From: Gordius sp. MW1
Lineage: Eukaryota; Nematomorpha; Gordioida; Gordea; Gordiidae
DNA length: 64,000 nucleotides
Assembly (NCBI GenBank): GCA_964036665.1
Contig: OZ038528.1
Span: 19,021,245-19,085,244, forward strand
Reading direction: 5' to 3'
The notes below the pieces were generated by a model that worked only from the letters and a program-made list of their open reading frames with translations, was not told the origin of the DNA and did no database searches. Both the position numbers and the translations under genes were made by a program. Of the stretch, positions 23,832 through 33,400 are shown in pieces. Position 1 is the stretch's first letter; the number at the start of each line of letters is the position of its first letter.

Positions 23832-24460
23832 AGGATAAGCTTATAAACATAGATTAGATATAATGATCATTAGCTCAAGCTCAATGTTTCAAGTACTAAC
23901 TCAGCTATTCCTTAGGTTATTATAAATGTACCAAATACAATATTGAGTCTATCATTTAGCTTTACCAAAATTACAATTAAAAGGATAGGCTTATAAACAT
24001 AGATCACAGATATAATGATCATTAGCTCAAGCTCAACAGATATCCCTTAGGTTGTTATAAATGTACCAAATACAATATTGAGTTCATCAATTAGCTTTAC
24101 CAAAATTACAATTAAAAGTATAGGCTTATAAACATAGATCAGATATAATAATCATTAGCTCAAACTCAACAGATATCCCTTAGGTTATTATAAATGTACT
24201 AAATACAATATTGAGTTTATCAATTAGCTTTACCAAAATTACATTTAAAAGGATAGGTTTATAAACATAGATCAGATATAATGATCATTAAAGCTCAATG
24301 TATTTAAATACTCACTCAAATATCCCTTAGGTTATTAAATGTACAAAATACAATATTGACTTTATAAATTATATCAGCTCAGGTTATAAGCTTTACCAAA
24401 ATTACATTTAAAAGGAATTAACATAGATCAATGATCATCAGCTCAAGCTCAAAAACACAT
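23832..24460. repeat. Satellite block, about 4.3 copies of a 132-163-bp unit
   Basis: Units start near 23832, 23981, 24117 and 24249, with a partial one at 24412. Each contains GGCTTATAAACATAGATCAG, TGATCATTAGCTCAAGCTCA, TATCCCTTAGGTTATTATAA and TTAGCTTTACCAAAATTAC. The copies are clearly related but diverged. Non-coding. Confidence 0.85.
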
Positions 24461-24717
24461 ATCAAAAGAAGTAAATGCAGAGTGCTAAATATGAAAAATT
24501 TTAATTACAAATATTATAAATTTTAATTAAGCTTGTAAACCATGGTTGAATTATAATCAATATTTTTTGTGAATTTTATAGGTTATTAACTAAAAACATC
24601 TGTTGATTGACGTTTGTGTTAGCCCATAGAAATTTAATTTCAAATTTTAAAAAAAACTTTTGATTGGCATGTCGATTTTTTTGAGCGTCGTGGAAATGGA
24701 TATTACACCGGTGTAAG

Positions 24718-24919
24718 TATAGTTGTTAAATTGCTAACTTTCTTTAACTCCAGCTACCATCTGCTCGAGTTTCTGCTCGGCCCTCGAGCATTTTTATATG
24801 CTACTGTTCTGCCTAGTGCACCGAACAGCAGCACATATTATGCTAACGCGCATATTAAGCAACTCAGTGCGCGTGCTCGCGTCTGGAGTTTGAAGAAAGT
24901 CAGCAATTTAACAACTCTA
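24718..24919. mobile_element. Small hAT-type MITE with perfect 8-bp target duplication
   Basis: A 202-bp element with tips TATAGTTGTTAAATTGC and GCAATTTAACAACTCTA. GGTGTAAG is duplicated exactly at 24710-24717 and 24920-24927. The interior carries CTCGAG-centred inverted motifs and ACTGTT..GCACCGAACAG. It is the small relative of the 2.45-kb fold-back at 34908-37360, whose arms share the same tips and the same CACCGAACAG motif. Confidence 0.85.
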
Positions 24920-25057
24920 GGTGTAAGAACGCTGGAGGACTGAGGGGCATAGGGTAATTATCAATGTTAACCTAATTTAGGAATTCAAAAGCGAAAAAAA
25001 AATTAAAATTACGAATCACAGTTTGGCAAATGGTCATTTTTTCATTGGTCAGTAGCC

Positions 25058-25995
25058 AGGGGACGGTCAAAAAGTCATATTACAGCGTTTACTTACACTT
25101 TTGCACTTCGTATTACTCTCCTGCACACTAGTAGGAGAGAAAAGGGGTAATCAATCATAGCGTCTAACATGTATCGCTCATTCCTTCTCTTCCCTTCGCA
25201 TGTAACACACTCCTTCCCCAACCTTACATGTTATTTTGCAACTCATACTCCATATTTTGCACTTTTTTATAAAATGGTCGTTTTTTGTATAAATTAGTGA
25301 ATTTTTTTTAAAAATTTTTCTAGTATAGTTTAAATTAATTAAACTTAAATTTTTTTAATGATTAATTTTTTTTAATTAAAAGTTTATTCAACCTTAAAAA
25401 TGAAATTTTGTCATGTATACGTTTATTGTCGAAAAAATAATGTAAAATACTATAAAATATGCATATATAAAACGAAAGAAATGCATGTAAAATTTAATAA
25501 TCAATATTTTCATTATTCAAACACGGGTCAATATATGTTTTTACACGGGAAAAATAGTTTCGACAAACCTGAAATAATCTAACGATTAATGTACTATTGT
25601 GTATGTAGAATGTAAATTACCTCAGTTTAATTAATTTAAACTATACTAGAAAAAATTTGAAAAAAAATTCACTAATTTATACAAAAAACGACCATTTTAT
25701 AAAAAAGTGCAAAATATGGTGTATGAGATGAGTTGCAAAATAACATTTAAGGTTGGGGAAGGAGTGTGTTACATGCGAGAGCGATACATGTTAGACGCTA
25801 TGATTGATTACCCCTTTTCTCTCCTACTAGTGTGCAGGAGAGTAATACGAAGTGCAAAAGTTTAGGTAAACGCTGTATCAATGATATTAACAAGAACAAA
25901 ATTTTAATTTAATTAAAAAAAAAATTTGTCCTCTCCGAGGTATGAACCGGCAAGTCAGAAAGTTGAAAGCCGGTTTAATAACTTGGAGGACGGAC
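25058..25995 (-). repeat. tRNA-derived SINE-like repeat, copy 2, split by fold-back element
   Basis: The sequence GACGGTCAAAAAGTCATAT at about 25064-25080 continues after the inserted fold-back as TATCAATGATATTAACAAG, then TTTGTCCTCTCCGAGG and the tRNA-like part, ending in GGACGGACGGACA. It matches 23193-23345 across the insertion point. Confidence 0.5.
25083..25875. mobile_element. Fold-back element with ~265-bp arms and TA target duplication
   Basis: A 793-bp element with arms about 25083-25345 and 25605-25875 that are inverted copies of each other. The tips are CAGCGTTTAC and GTAAACGCTG, and TA flanks both ends (25081-25082 and 25876-25877). A paralogous unoccupied site at 23205-23220 reads CATATTATCAAT with a single TA, so the insertion point can be seen directly. 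The TA duplication suggests Tc1/mariner-type mobilisation. The unique centre (25346-25604) holds a 60-codon open frame that does not resemble a transposase. Confidence 0.85.
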
Positions 25996-27058
25996 GGACA
26001 ACAAAAAGCGAGCCCGTAAATTGCATAGTAATAAAACAGAGTTAAAGCATGATGAGATGTGATCAAATTTCATTATTTGTGACGAACCTCGCTGCTATTT
26101 CTGTGCTACTTTAACACGTTCCAATCTAGCAGGGGAGTATTGTACTGATGTATGAAATCCTTTTTTTTAATATACTTTATTTATGAATCATAGAAAAACA
26201 AAAAATTACGCTATTTTTACTATAGCGAACACATTCAGTTGCAACTGGGTTAAAAAGTTTCTTGATTATACGAACAAAATGGTATAAATGTTAGCTGTTA
26301 AAGAAATATGTATCCTTTATTCCCTTATGAACCATTAACAAAGTTAATGTATTTCGCCTATTAACAATGTAAAGTTAAATGGAATGGCCATTTAGAAGTT
26401 TTTAGTTGCGGCTCCATAGTCACAAAAATACTAACAACTTATTTAAATATGTAACATCCGCTAGATGGCAGCAACGTATCACTTTTGCGTTTTAGATTAA
26501 TTCCTACCCGCAAATGTTTCTTTGTTTTTACGTTTACATTTATATGAGACTACTGACTTATTAATAAAATATGGTTATCAAATTGATGCGAACATATTAA
26601 TGTAAACGCTTATAAAATGATTGATTCTATTATAAACTTGTTATACTGTATATTCGAGAAACGCAAATAAATAATTTTAAATTACTTTGCCCGTTAGCCT
26701 GAATGATTGTTTAAATAAGCGGACTTTACAACTACCCGCATCCTGTTAAGGTGCTCCTAAATAATATTGCTTTCAAGCGCACTTAAAGATTACAGATAAC
26801 TGATCAAATTGTTAACGAGATAGTTGACTCCAAAACTATTTAACTTCTAAATTGTTATTCAAATGCGTTTTTAAGCATTTTATAGAATAGGCATATATCT
26901 TCCTAGTTAACATAAACATAAATTTCAATTTTTACATCTTCAATTTTATTTTAAAAGAAGAAATAAGGATTAATCTTAATATAATCTTGTAATATTGAAG
27001 TTGTGCCTAGATTTATAAATTAATATTAGCTAATAAAAGCATGTTGTTTTAATTCCAG
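25996..27058. other. AT-rich stretch, no gene seen
   Basis: Apart from a GAGCCCGTAAATTGCATAG motif at about 26010-26030, which recurs elsewhere in the window, nothing is recognised. If 27059-27316 is an exon of a plus-strand gene, this would be its intron. Confidence 0.4.
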
Positions 27059-27319
27059 GGTTGTTTTACCAGAAATTCCCCATCACGGTGAATGGTTGAT
27101 CTCACGACGTCGCACAAAAAATTGGTCAATTCCCAAAACGGTTACCTGCTACAACCCTTTAAAAAGTTGACACCCATTGCACCTCTTCCCAGCGTCTCGT
27201 CATCAACTAAAACTACAGCCCCGAAAGAAAAAATTATGGAAGAAACTACGATTCAACCCTATTTCGATTCTAATCGCCTAACAACTACAGCTACTAAAAC
27301 ATCCCTCGCTGCTAAATAA
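27059..27319 (+). CDS. Possible orphan exon of an unrecognised plus-strand gene
   Basis: A GC-richer island in AT-rich DNA directly follows a good splice acceptor, TTTTAATTCCAG at 27047-27058. Two readings are possible. One starts at ATG 27092, in a frame just after a TGA, and runs 75 codons (MVDLTTSHKKLVNSQNGYLL to ATKTSLAAK) to a double stop. The other enters by splicing in another frame and ends after about 36 codons (VVLPEIPHHGEWLISRRR). The first has more even codon use. It would be either a last exon or a first coding exon after a 5' UTR exon. No domain was recognised, and no partner exon upstream was found. It could also be chance. Confidence 0.35.
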
Positions 27320-27429
27320 TAGGTAATCAACGGAGCGCGATACGAGGCTTGCATCCCAATTCTTTTGGTTTAAGGTGAGAGGAAGAAGGTTCCTGGATTC
27401 ATCTGGAGCGAATTAATCTGTTGATTAAA

Positions 27430-28476
27430 ACCAGAGGCGTACGCAGGATTTCATTTTTTTTTTGGGGAGGGGGGGGGGGGGGTTAAATTTTTTTCCTTAA
27501 TGTCGAAAAAATTTATAGGAATTTTTTTATGCAATTTGATTAAAGATCTATATACTTAATGTAGCCTTCGTGTGAGTTTGTCTACCCAAATTTAGATTTT
27601 AAATTCTATTGAAGTTGGTGTAAAGAAGATGAGAACATAAAAAGCTAATAAGTTAATAAAAAATTAACACAACACATTATTAAATTGATGAGAAGTCTTA
27701 CTTTGTAATTTTTCTTTATTTGTTCCAATAATTAAAAAAACTAATTATCTTGATAAAAAATACCCACTTTTAAAACTAACATCAAATTCCTATATAAAAT
27801 TCTTTTTCAATTGTTTCTCCATTTCAACTTGACGGCATTTAATGCCTGTGATAGGTGTATATTAACATTTAAGGTTCTAAATTTGTTATTAATAACACCT
27901 TCTAAAGCGAATTTAGAGTCCAGCTAATTGTTTTTCATTGGGTGAGCTCAATGCAAGGTTAGTGTTTTTGTTATACCCGTCCCAAAAAATAATGTTTTCA
28001 AGCCCTTGTAAATTTTAAACAAATTATGAATTCAGAATCTGAATTTATCTCGTAACATACAATAAATTTAATTGCTAATAAGTGAAAAAAACCATAAAAA
28101 TTTCGATAAGTGATTTGTTGAAAATTAAATTATTTTGCAACAATGGCATCATATTTTTCAATTCAATATTAAAATTTTGGGCTTTGCAGTTTAAAAAAAA
28201 TTATTTAGAATATTATAAGCCCGATCATTTTAGGAAACCAAGATGTAGGAATCTTCTGAAGCCCGATTGGGACTTAAATTACATCCAAAATTGTTTAATT
28301 TTTAATTATTTTCTGATACAATTATTATTTATTAATAGCGTTATTACTGACGTTTTGCCACCTTGTGTAAAATCTTTTTATTCGCAACATTATAACCAAT
28401 AATATAAAGATATAGAAATTAATTTTCTATTACTTGTCAGCACAAATAATTTTTTTATTATAAATTAATTTACTTA
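27430..28476. other. AT-rich stretch with a GGCGTACGCAGG/G-run motif, no gene supported
   Basis: It opens with AGAGGCGTACGCAGGATTTC and a run of 14 G (27469-27482), a pattern like the GGCGTAGCC elements. A 106-codon frame at 28082-28402 is AT-driven, starts with GTG and has no recognisable motif, so it is not called. Confidence 0.45.
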
Positions 28477-28626
28477 ATGGGCGTAGCCAACATTGGAATT
28501 AGTAGGGGGCAATAATGATTTAGGGAGTGGCAAAATAAACACTATAATTTTATATTTAACAAATTTTTGGATTTGGAAGGGGGCAGCCGCTTCTTCCTGC
28601 CTCCCACCCCCCTTGGAAACGCCCAT
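28477..28626. mobile_element. GGGCGTAGCC-type MITE
   Basis: A 150-bp element with tips ATGGGCGTAGCC and GGAAACGCCCAT, a decayed inverted repeat. The inside follows the family pattern: AGGGGGCAATAATGATTTAG, then AGGGGGCAGCCGC, then a C-rich stretch. Confidence 0.7.
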
Positions 28627-29209
28627 GATTTATTTAGTGAAGTAAAATTGAGTATCACACCGCTATTGTACCTATTAAATTTTGTTTTGCATTATAGAAG
28701 TTTTATAAATTTTTGTCCGCGGGCGAGGGGGTTTAACCCTAAAATCCTCCTCTTGCGTACCCCGCTGATTAAAACATGGGCGGATTTATAGGAAGAGATG
28801 AAGTCTGCCAATGAGTTTGAGGCATCTGGGCGTATGCCTAAGCCGCCTTAATAAATGAGGCCTGGAGCCACAAGGTGTGTTGAATTTAATGCTGAGAATT
28901 GTTTCTAAAGAATTTCTAATAAAGCTATCGTTGCTTTTTTAGATATCTGGAAGTAGAAAAGCAGATGAGAAACAAAAACAGTGTTGAATTTCGGAGACAT
29001 CTTTAATGATGTAAAACCTTGATGTTTTATTATACCTATTATAAATTCTATTATTTTTTAATACAATTAAAGACGCAAGACAGAAATATAAATAAATGAA
29101 AGAAATAATAATTTAGTGCTAATTCTGAATATGGGCCTGGCTTTTTTATAAAGAAGGCCTGATTTACGACGGGTGGAAACCGCGAATCAAATAAGAATAA
29201 ATGCCATCT
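28627..29209. other. Stretch without recognised gene, upstream of CHERP
   Basis: No coding exon with good borders was found. The missing first coding exon of CHERP may lie here or further left; no candidate could be supported. Confidence 0.35.
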
Positions 29210-29373
29210 AGGACACATTTTAAATTAGAGACTAATTTGACTAAATTATCACTATCTCTTTTAGAATGTGACTTGAAAATAAAAACAGACATATAAGGTT
29301 TTCGCTCTTATTGGAGCTCATCAGTATGCCATAGTTAATTTTCTAGTCACATAATAATCGAGATAGCTATATT
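29210..29373. repeat. Dispersed repeat, inverted copy at 56545-56710
   Basis: Read in reverse, this segment matches 56545-56710: both contain AAATTAACTATG, GAGCTCCAA(C/T)AAGAGCG, ATATGT and CTCTAATTTAAAA in the same order. The family is unidentified and no ends were found. Confidence 0.65.
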
Positions 29374-29381
29374 GTATAAGG

Positions 29382-30172
29382 TAGAGGTGTGCACGGATCA
29401 ATCCGATCCGACATCCGATTCGATCCGTCCGAACTCGGATCGGATCGGATCAACATTTTAATTTTGGAAGTCAGATCGGATCGGATCGGATGAACATTTT
29501 ATTTTAGTCGGATCGGATCGGATTTTAAAATTTAAAATAAACAATAATAAGTTCTAATTAATCAAATTAATATTTTTAGTATACCTTTTAATAATTCTCT
29601 TTGCATTCTTTTTTAATCTACCATTTTTGATGCCCAATACCACCTCTCACCTTACTTACCCTAATATATTTATCAGTATTTCCCTGGCGTTTTTCCCTAG
29701 CTAGACTTTCTTGTTTGGCGAGAAAGGAGCTAGTGTCAATGATAAATCAGCAACTCCCGTTTCCTTTTTAGCACACGCATCTCTTTCTATCTCAACTCAA
29801 CTCCGAAAATCATCAATTACAATCTCCCCTTTCCTTAAAGCACACGCGTAGCTCCTTTCCCCGAATTAAACCAGAAAATTTAGATTCTTTATTATTTTTA
29901 TATGATAATATGGAATTAGTCAAATAAAATTTTATATTTATTTCAGATCTATTAAAATTGCTATACCTTATTTTTAAGTATTTTGAATTTAATCATCAAT
30001 AAAAAGTTCTGTTAGTAAAATTTTAATTTAAAAATTTCGGATCGGATCGGATCGTATTTAGATTTTAAAAAACTCGGATCGGATCGGATCCGATTTAGAT
30101 TTAAAAGAACTCGGATCGGATCGGATGGATATAAAATTTTAAACCCCTCATCGGATCGGATCAAATCCTCTA
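29382..30172. mobile_element. Non-autonomous hAT element with GGATC subterminal repeats
   Basis: A 791-bp element with tips TAGAGGTGTGCACGGATC and GATCAAATCCTCTA, flanked by GTATAAGG and ATATAAGG (7 of 8). Both subterminal regions are packed with GATCGGATCGGATC arrays (about 29395-29525 and 30038-30165). The AT-rich centre has no transposase. It ends only about 110 bp before the CHERP SWAP exon. Confidence 0.85.
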
Positions 30173-30285
30173 ATATAAGGTTAAATTAGATTGGGGCCTG
30201 GCTGTTTTGTACCAGTTGTCCGATAACGTGAATAAAACAGTGAACATGGAGCCTTTCAGAGTCCCCATGGGTAATAAATATAAAG

Positions 30286-30476
30286 TTTAAATGAATTTTT
30301 GAAAGATCCGGAGCTTAAGAACATTATTGATAAATTGGCAAATTTTGTTGCTAGAAATGGGCCTGAGTTTGAGGAAATGACAAAAGGGAAGCAAAGAGAT
30401 AATCCTAAATTTTCATTTCTCTTTGGAGGTGAATTTTTTCCTTATTATAAAATGAAAGTCCAGGAAGAATTTATGA
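30286..30476 (+). CDS. CHERP: CHERP exon: SWAP (Surp) domain
   Basis: It reads KDPELKNIIDKLANFVARNG, then PEFEEMTKGKQRDNPKFSFL and FGGEFFPYY, a classic SWAP module. The acceptor AAAG at 30282-30285 gives one leading base then codons LNEFLKDPEL. In-frame stops lie just upstream, so an earlier exon must supply the start codon. The donor is GTATGC. Confidence 0.9.
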
Positions 30477-33400
30477 GTATGCATATACTTCTTTATTTAT
30501 AAAAAACATTTTTAAGCATTGAGAAATCAAAATCAAATGCACCAACCTTTTAATAATATGAATTTTTCTATGAATACCAATAATATGCCATTTGCACCAT
30601 GGCAACAACAATCTCAACCATTTAATCAGTTTAATATGCAGTCTAACTTTCAGCCACATTTGCAACAACAATCAATTAATCAAAGCCAGTCATTTAATCA
30701 ATCACCCTTTCCTTCATACCCAGGAAATAACCAATCTTTAAAGCAATCTGATAGTAATAACATATTTAATCAGTATAATAACTGTAAAGATCAAAATTTA
30801 GGTTCACAAACTCAAATTCCTGGAAAACCCTTTTCTGAATCAAACCATAATCTTGGAGATAAATCTAAGATGTTTGACAATATTAGATTTTCTAATAAAT
30901 TGAGCAATAATGTCCTCCAGCCGATTAAGGAGAGTGAATTAAATCTAGCTAAATTGCATAAAACCTTAACTGATGAACAACATGTAAGTTAATTTTCTGT
31001 AATTTTTATAATTTGATTTAGTCACAAATAGAAAAGGCCATTTTGAATGCACAAGAGGCTAAACTTAATAAGTTATGTGATGACTTTAAAGTAAATTTAA
31101 AAGAACTTGAGTCAAAAATTGTGCCGATTATTGAGTCATGTACCAAGGATGCAATATCAGTAATTTTATTTTAAATCTGTTGTAAGGTTTGATTGTTGAC
31201 TTGTACTTGGAGCTTTTTCCTATTTATATATATCCTCATTGTTTCCTTAATATTTAATAATAATTTAAAATTATTTAATATTTTTATAGATGTCTTAAAC
31301 CCTATATATTTTAAATAAACATATATAAACATTTATTGGATGTAATAACTTTTATAAAATAAATATTCCAACTAATTAAAAAAATGTATCCAACTTTAAG
31401 CCAAGAAATTTATCAAAGCCCTATTAACATTGTTAGCAATTTCTTAATAAAGTTCAATATTTTGGCTTGTAATCATCCTTTTTTGTTTTCTATAGAATTT
31501 GGCATGTTATTCCCTAATTTAATTGCATATAAAAGTTGTTACACATAATTTACAACCATTTTATACCTTTTATATTATCGTCCAATTTAAATTTTTGATT
31601 TTTCTAGATATATTCTATTTATTCACATAAAAAAAATTACTGATTTTTATTAGAATGGAAAAGCTTGGATATTACAAAATATATCTTCACCGAAAGTTCC
31701 TGAAATTGTAGCAAGATATTTATTGAAGAGGTATTCATTCTCCCTATATTACTTTTTATATATATTACCATTTTGAAGAATTTATTTCCAATGTTATATT
31801 ACAGGTAGAAAATTTAAATATTTATAAGCAGTTTTCTGAGCCTTGATTATAATTTGCAATAACATTCTTATTATAATATTTTTTAATTTAAAATATTTAT
31901 AGAATGCTTAAATAAATGACAAAAAAAGTTGTTTATTTTTTTTGGGAGGGGGAGAATTAGCAACAGTATCTAATGCCATAGTCTGTGAAATTACATAAGG
32001 ATTTACTATCATTTCGTTTAAAACTTGTGTGCAAACTGTTTTGTTATGATTTGAATAATGGGATAAATTGTTTTCCAAGTTTTTTTTTGCATTTTTATAT
32101 TGTTTAAAATCTTTTTTAAATCTGGCTTTAATTGTTAGTTGTTTTCTGTTATCACCAGCATAAGGTGGTCATTAAGTTTTTATTTCTTTTAAATTGTTTT
32201 TAAGGCCTTTATAAAAGCCTGATATTTCGAACATAGCAATCAAATCATTTAATCAAATAGCATTTTTTTCAATAAATATGCCAAATTTTACCAATGAAAA
32301 GTTAAGAAACTATATAATTTTGAATAAAGGGTGATGGCAATTGATGCAACCTTTGACACTAGGCTCCATCTCATCTACTTGATCAACGATCTCATGCACC
32401 ATTGGTAAGTATATCATAATTAAAAATGCAAACTGAATATTATTTTATTTGGGTTTGATTGTGACCCCTGTCTTAAGTTACATTTATTTTATTTCGAATT
32501 TGTTTAAAATAGTACATTTATTGAAATAAAATGTTTTTGAAATCTTATATCAGGGCCATTCCATGTCGATTCGTCAAAAAAAAGACGATTTTCGACCGAC
32601 CATTTCAGATCAAGATAATTTTTGGTGAGGGTGTAGGCCTCATTTATTAGATTAATTTCTGAAAGTTTTAGCCATTTTGGGCCAATACTTTTTAAGTTAT
32701 GGACGTTTAAAAGGCCAAAATCACGTTCGGGAGCGTTTTATGAATTTTACTATTTTTGTCATATTTTTGAAAGTAATTGCGTTATTCACTCAAATTTTGG
32801 TGCATTTTGTTCCTAAAAAAATTCTCTATCGAAATAATTTAACCAAAAACCTCAAACTTTTGTGGTTAATTTTTTGTGGTAAAATTAGTGAAAAATCATA
32901 AAAACATATTTCTCCGGTAGATGAAATCACCAATTTCACAATGTGAACTCCTTTAGGACCCATTATCATATTTCAATCATAAAAAGTTTGGGCGCGGCTA
33001 CGAGATGGTCAAAAATTTGAAAAATTGCATTTTCAACAAAAATATTTATAGATGGCGGTATAATCAATTATCACAAGAACATATTATGGTGTTTGCTTTT
33101 TATCAAATTCCAAATTTTTAAAAATTATATGGTAAATAAATAATATTGGATTAAAAATCAACTTAAATTTTGAACTTTTATCTACGCGGTGGGCAAGTAA
33201 CCAAGTTTGAAAATAACTTTAGGTTTAATTAAGATAAAAAATGGTCACAACTAGCAAGAAATTTTTTTTAAAATACCTTTCATCCTGCATAAATTTTTTA
33301 TTTTTAGCATGGATTATCAGTATAAAAATAAAAATATATGAGCAATTTTGCCATCATATTAGTATTTATTTATTTTTTCAACCTCATATTAATTTTAGCA

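Noticed and set aside
25400-25582. 60-codon frame in the centre of the TA-flanked fold-back
   Set aside because: Too short and without transposase motifs; AT-rich composition.
28082-28402. 106-codon frame, Lys/Asn/Phe/Ile-rich
   Set aside because: AT-driven composition, GTG start, no recognisable domain and no splice signals; likely chance.
32677-32901. 74-codon frame, also found inverted at 33750-33974
   Set aside because: The duplication is explained by the palindromic arms. Codon pattern and lack of homology do not support a protein.
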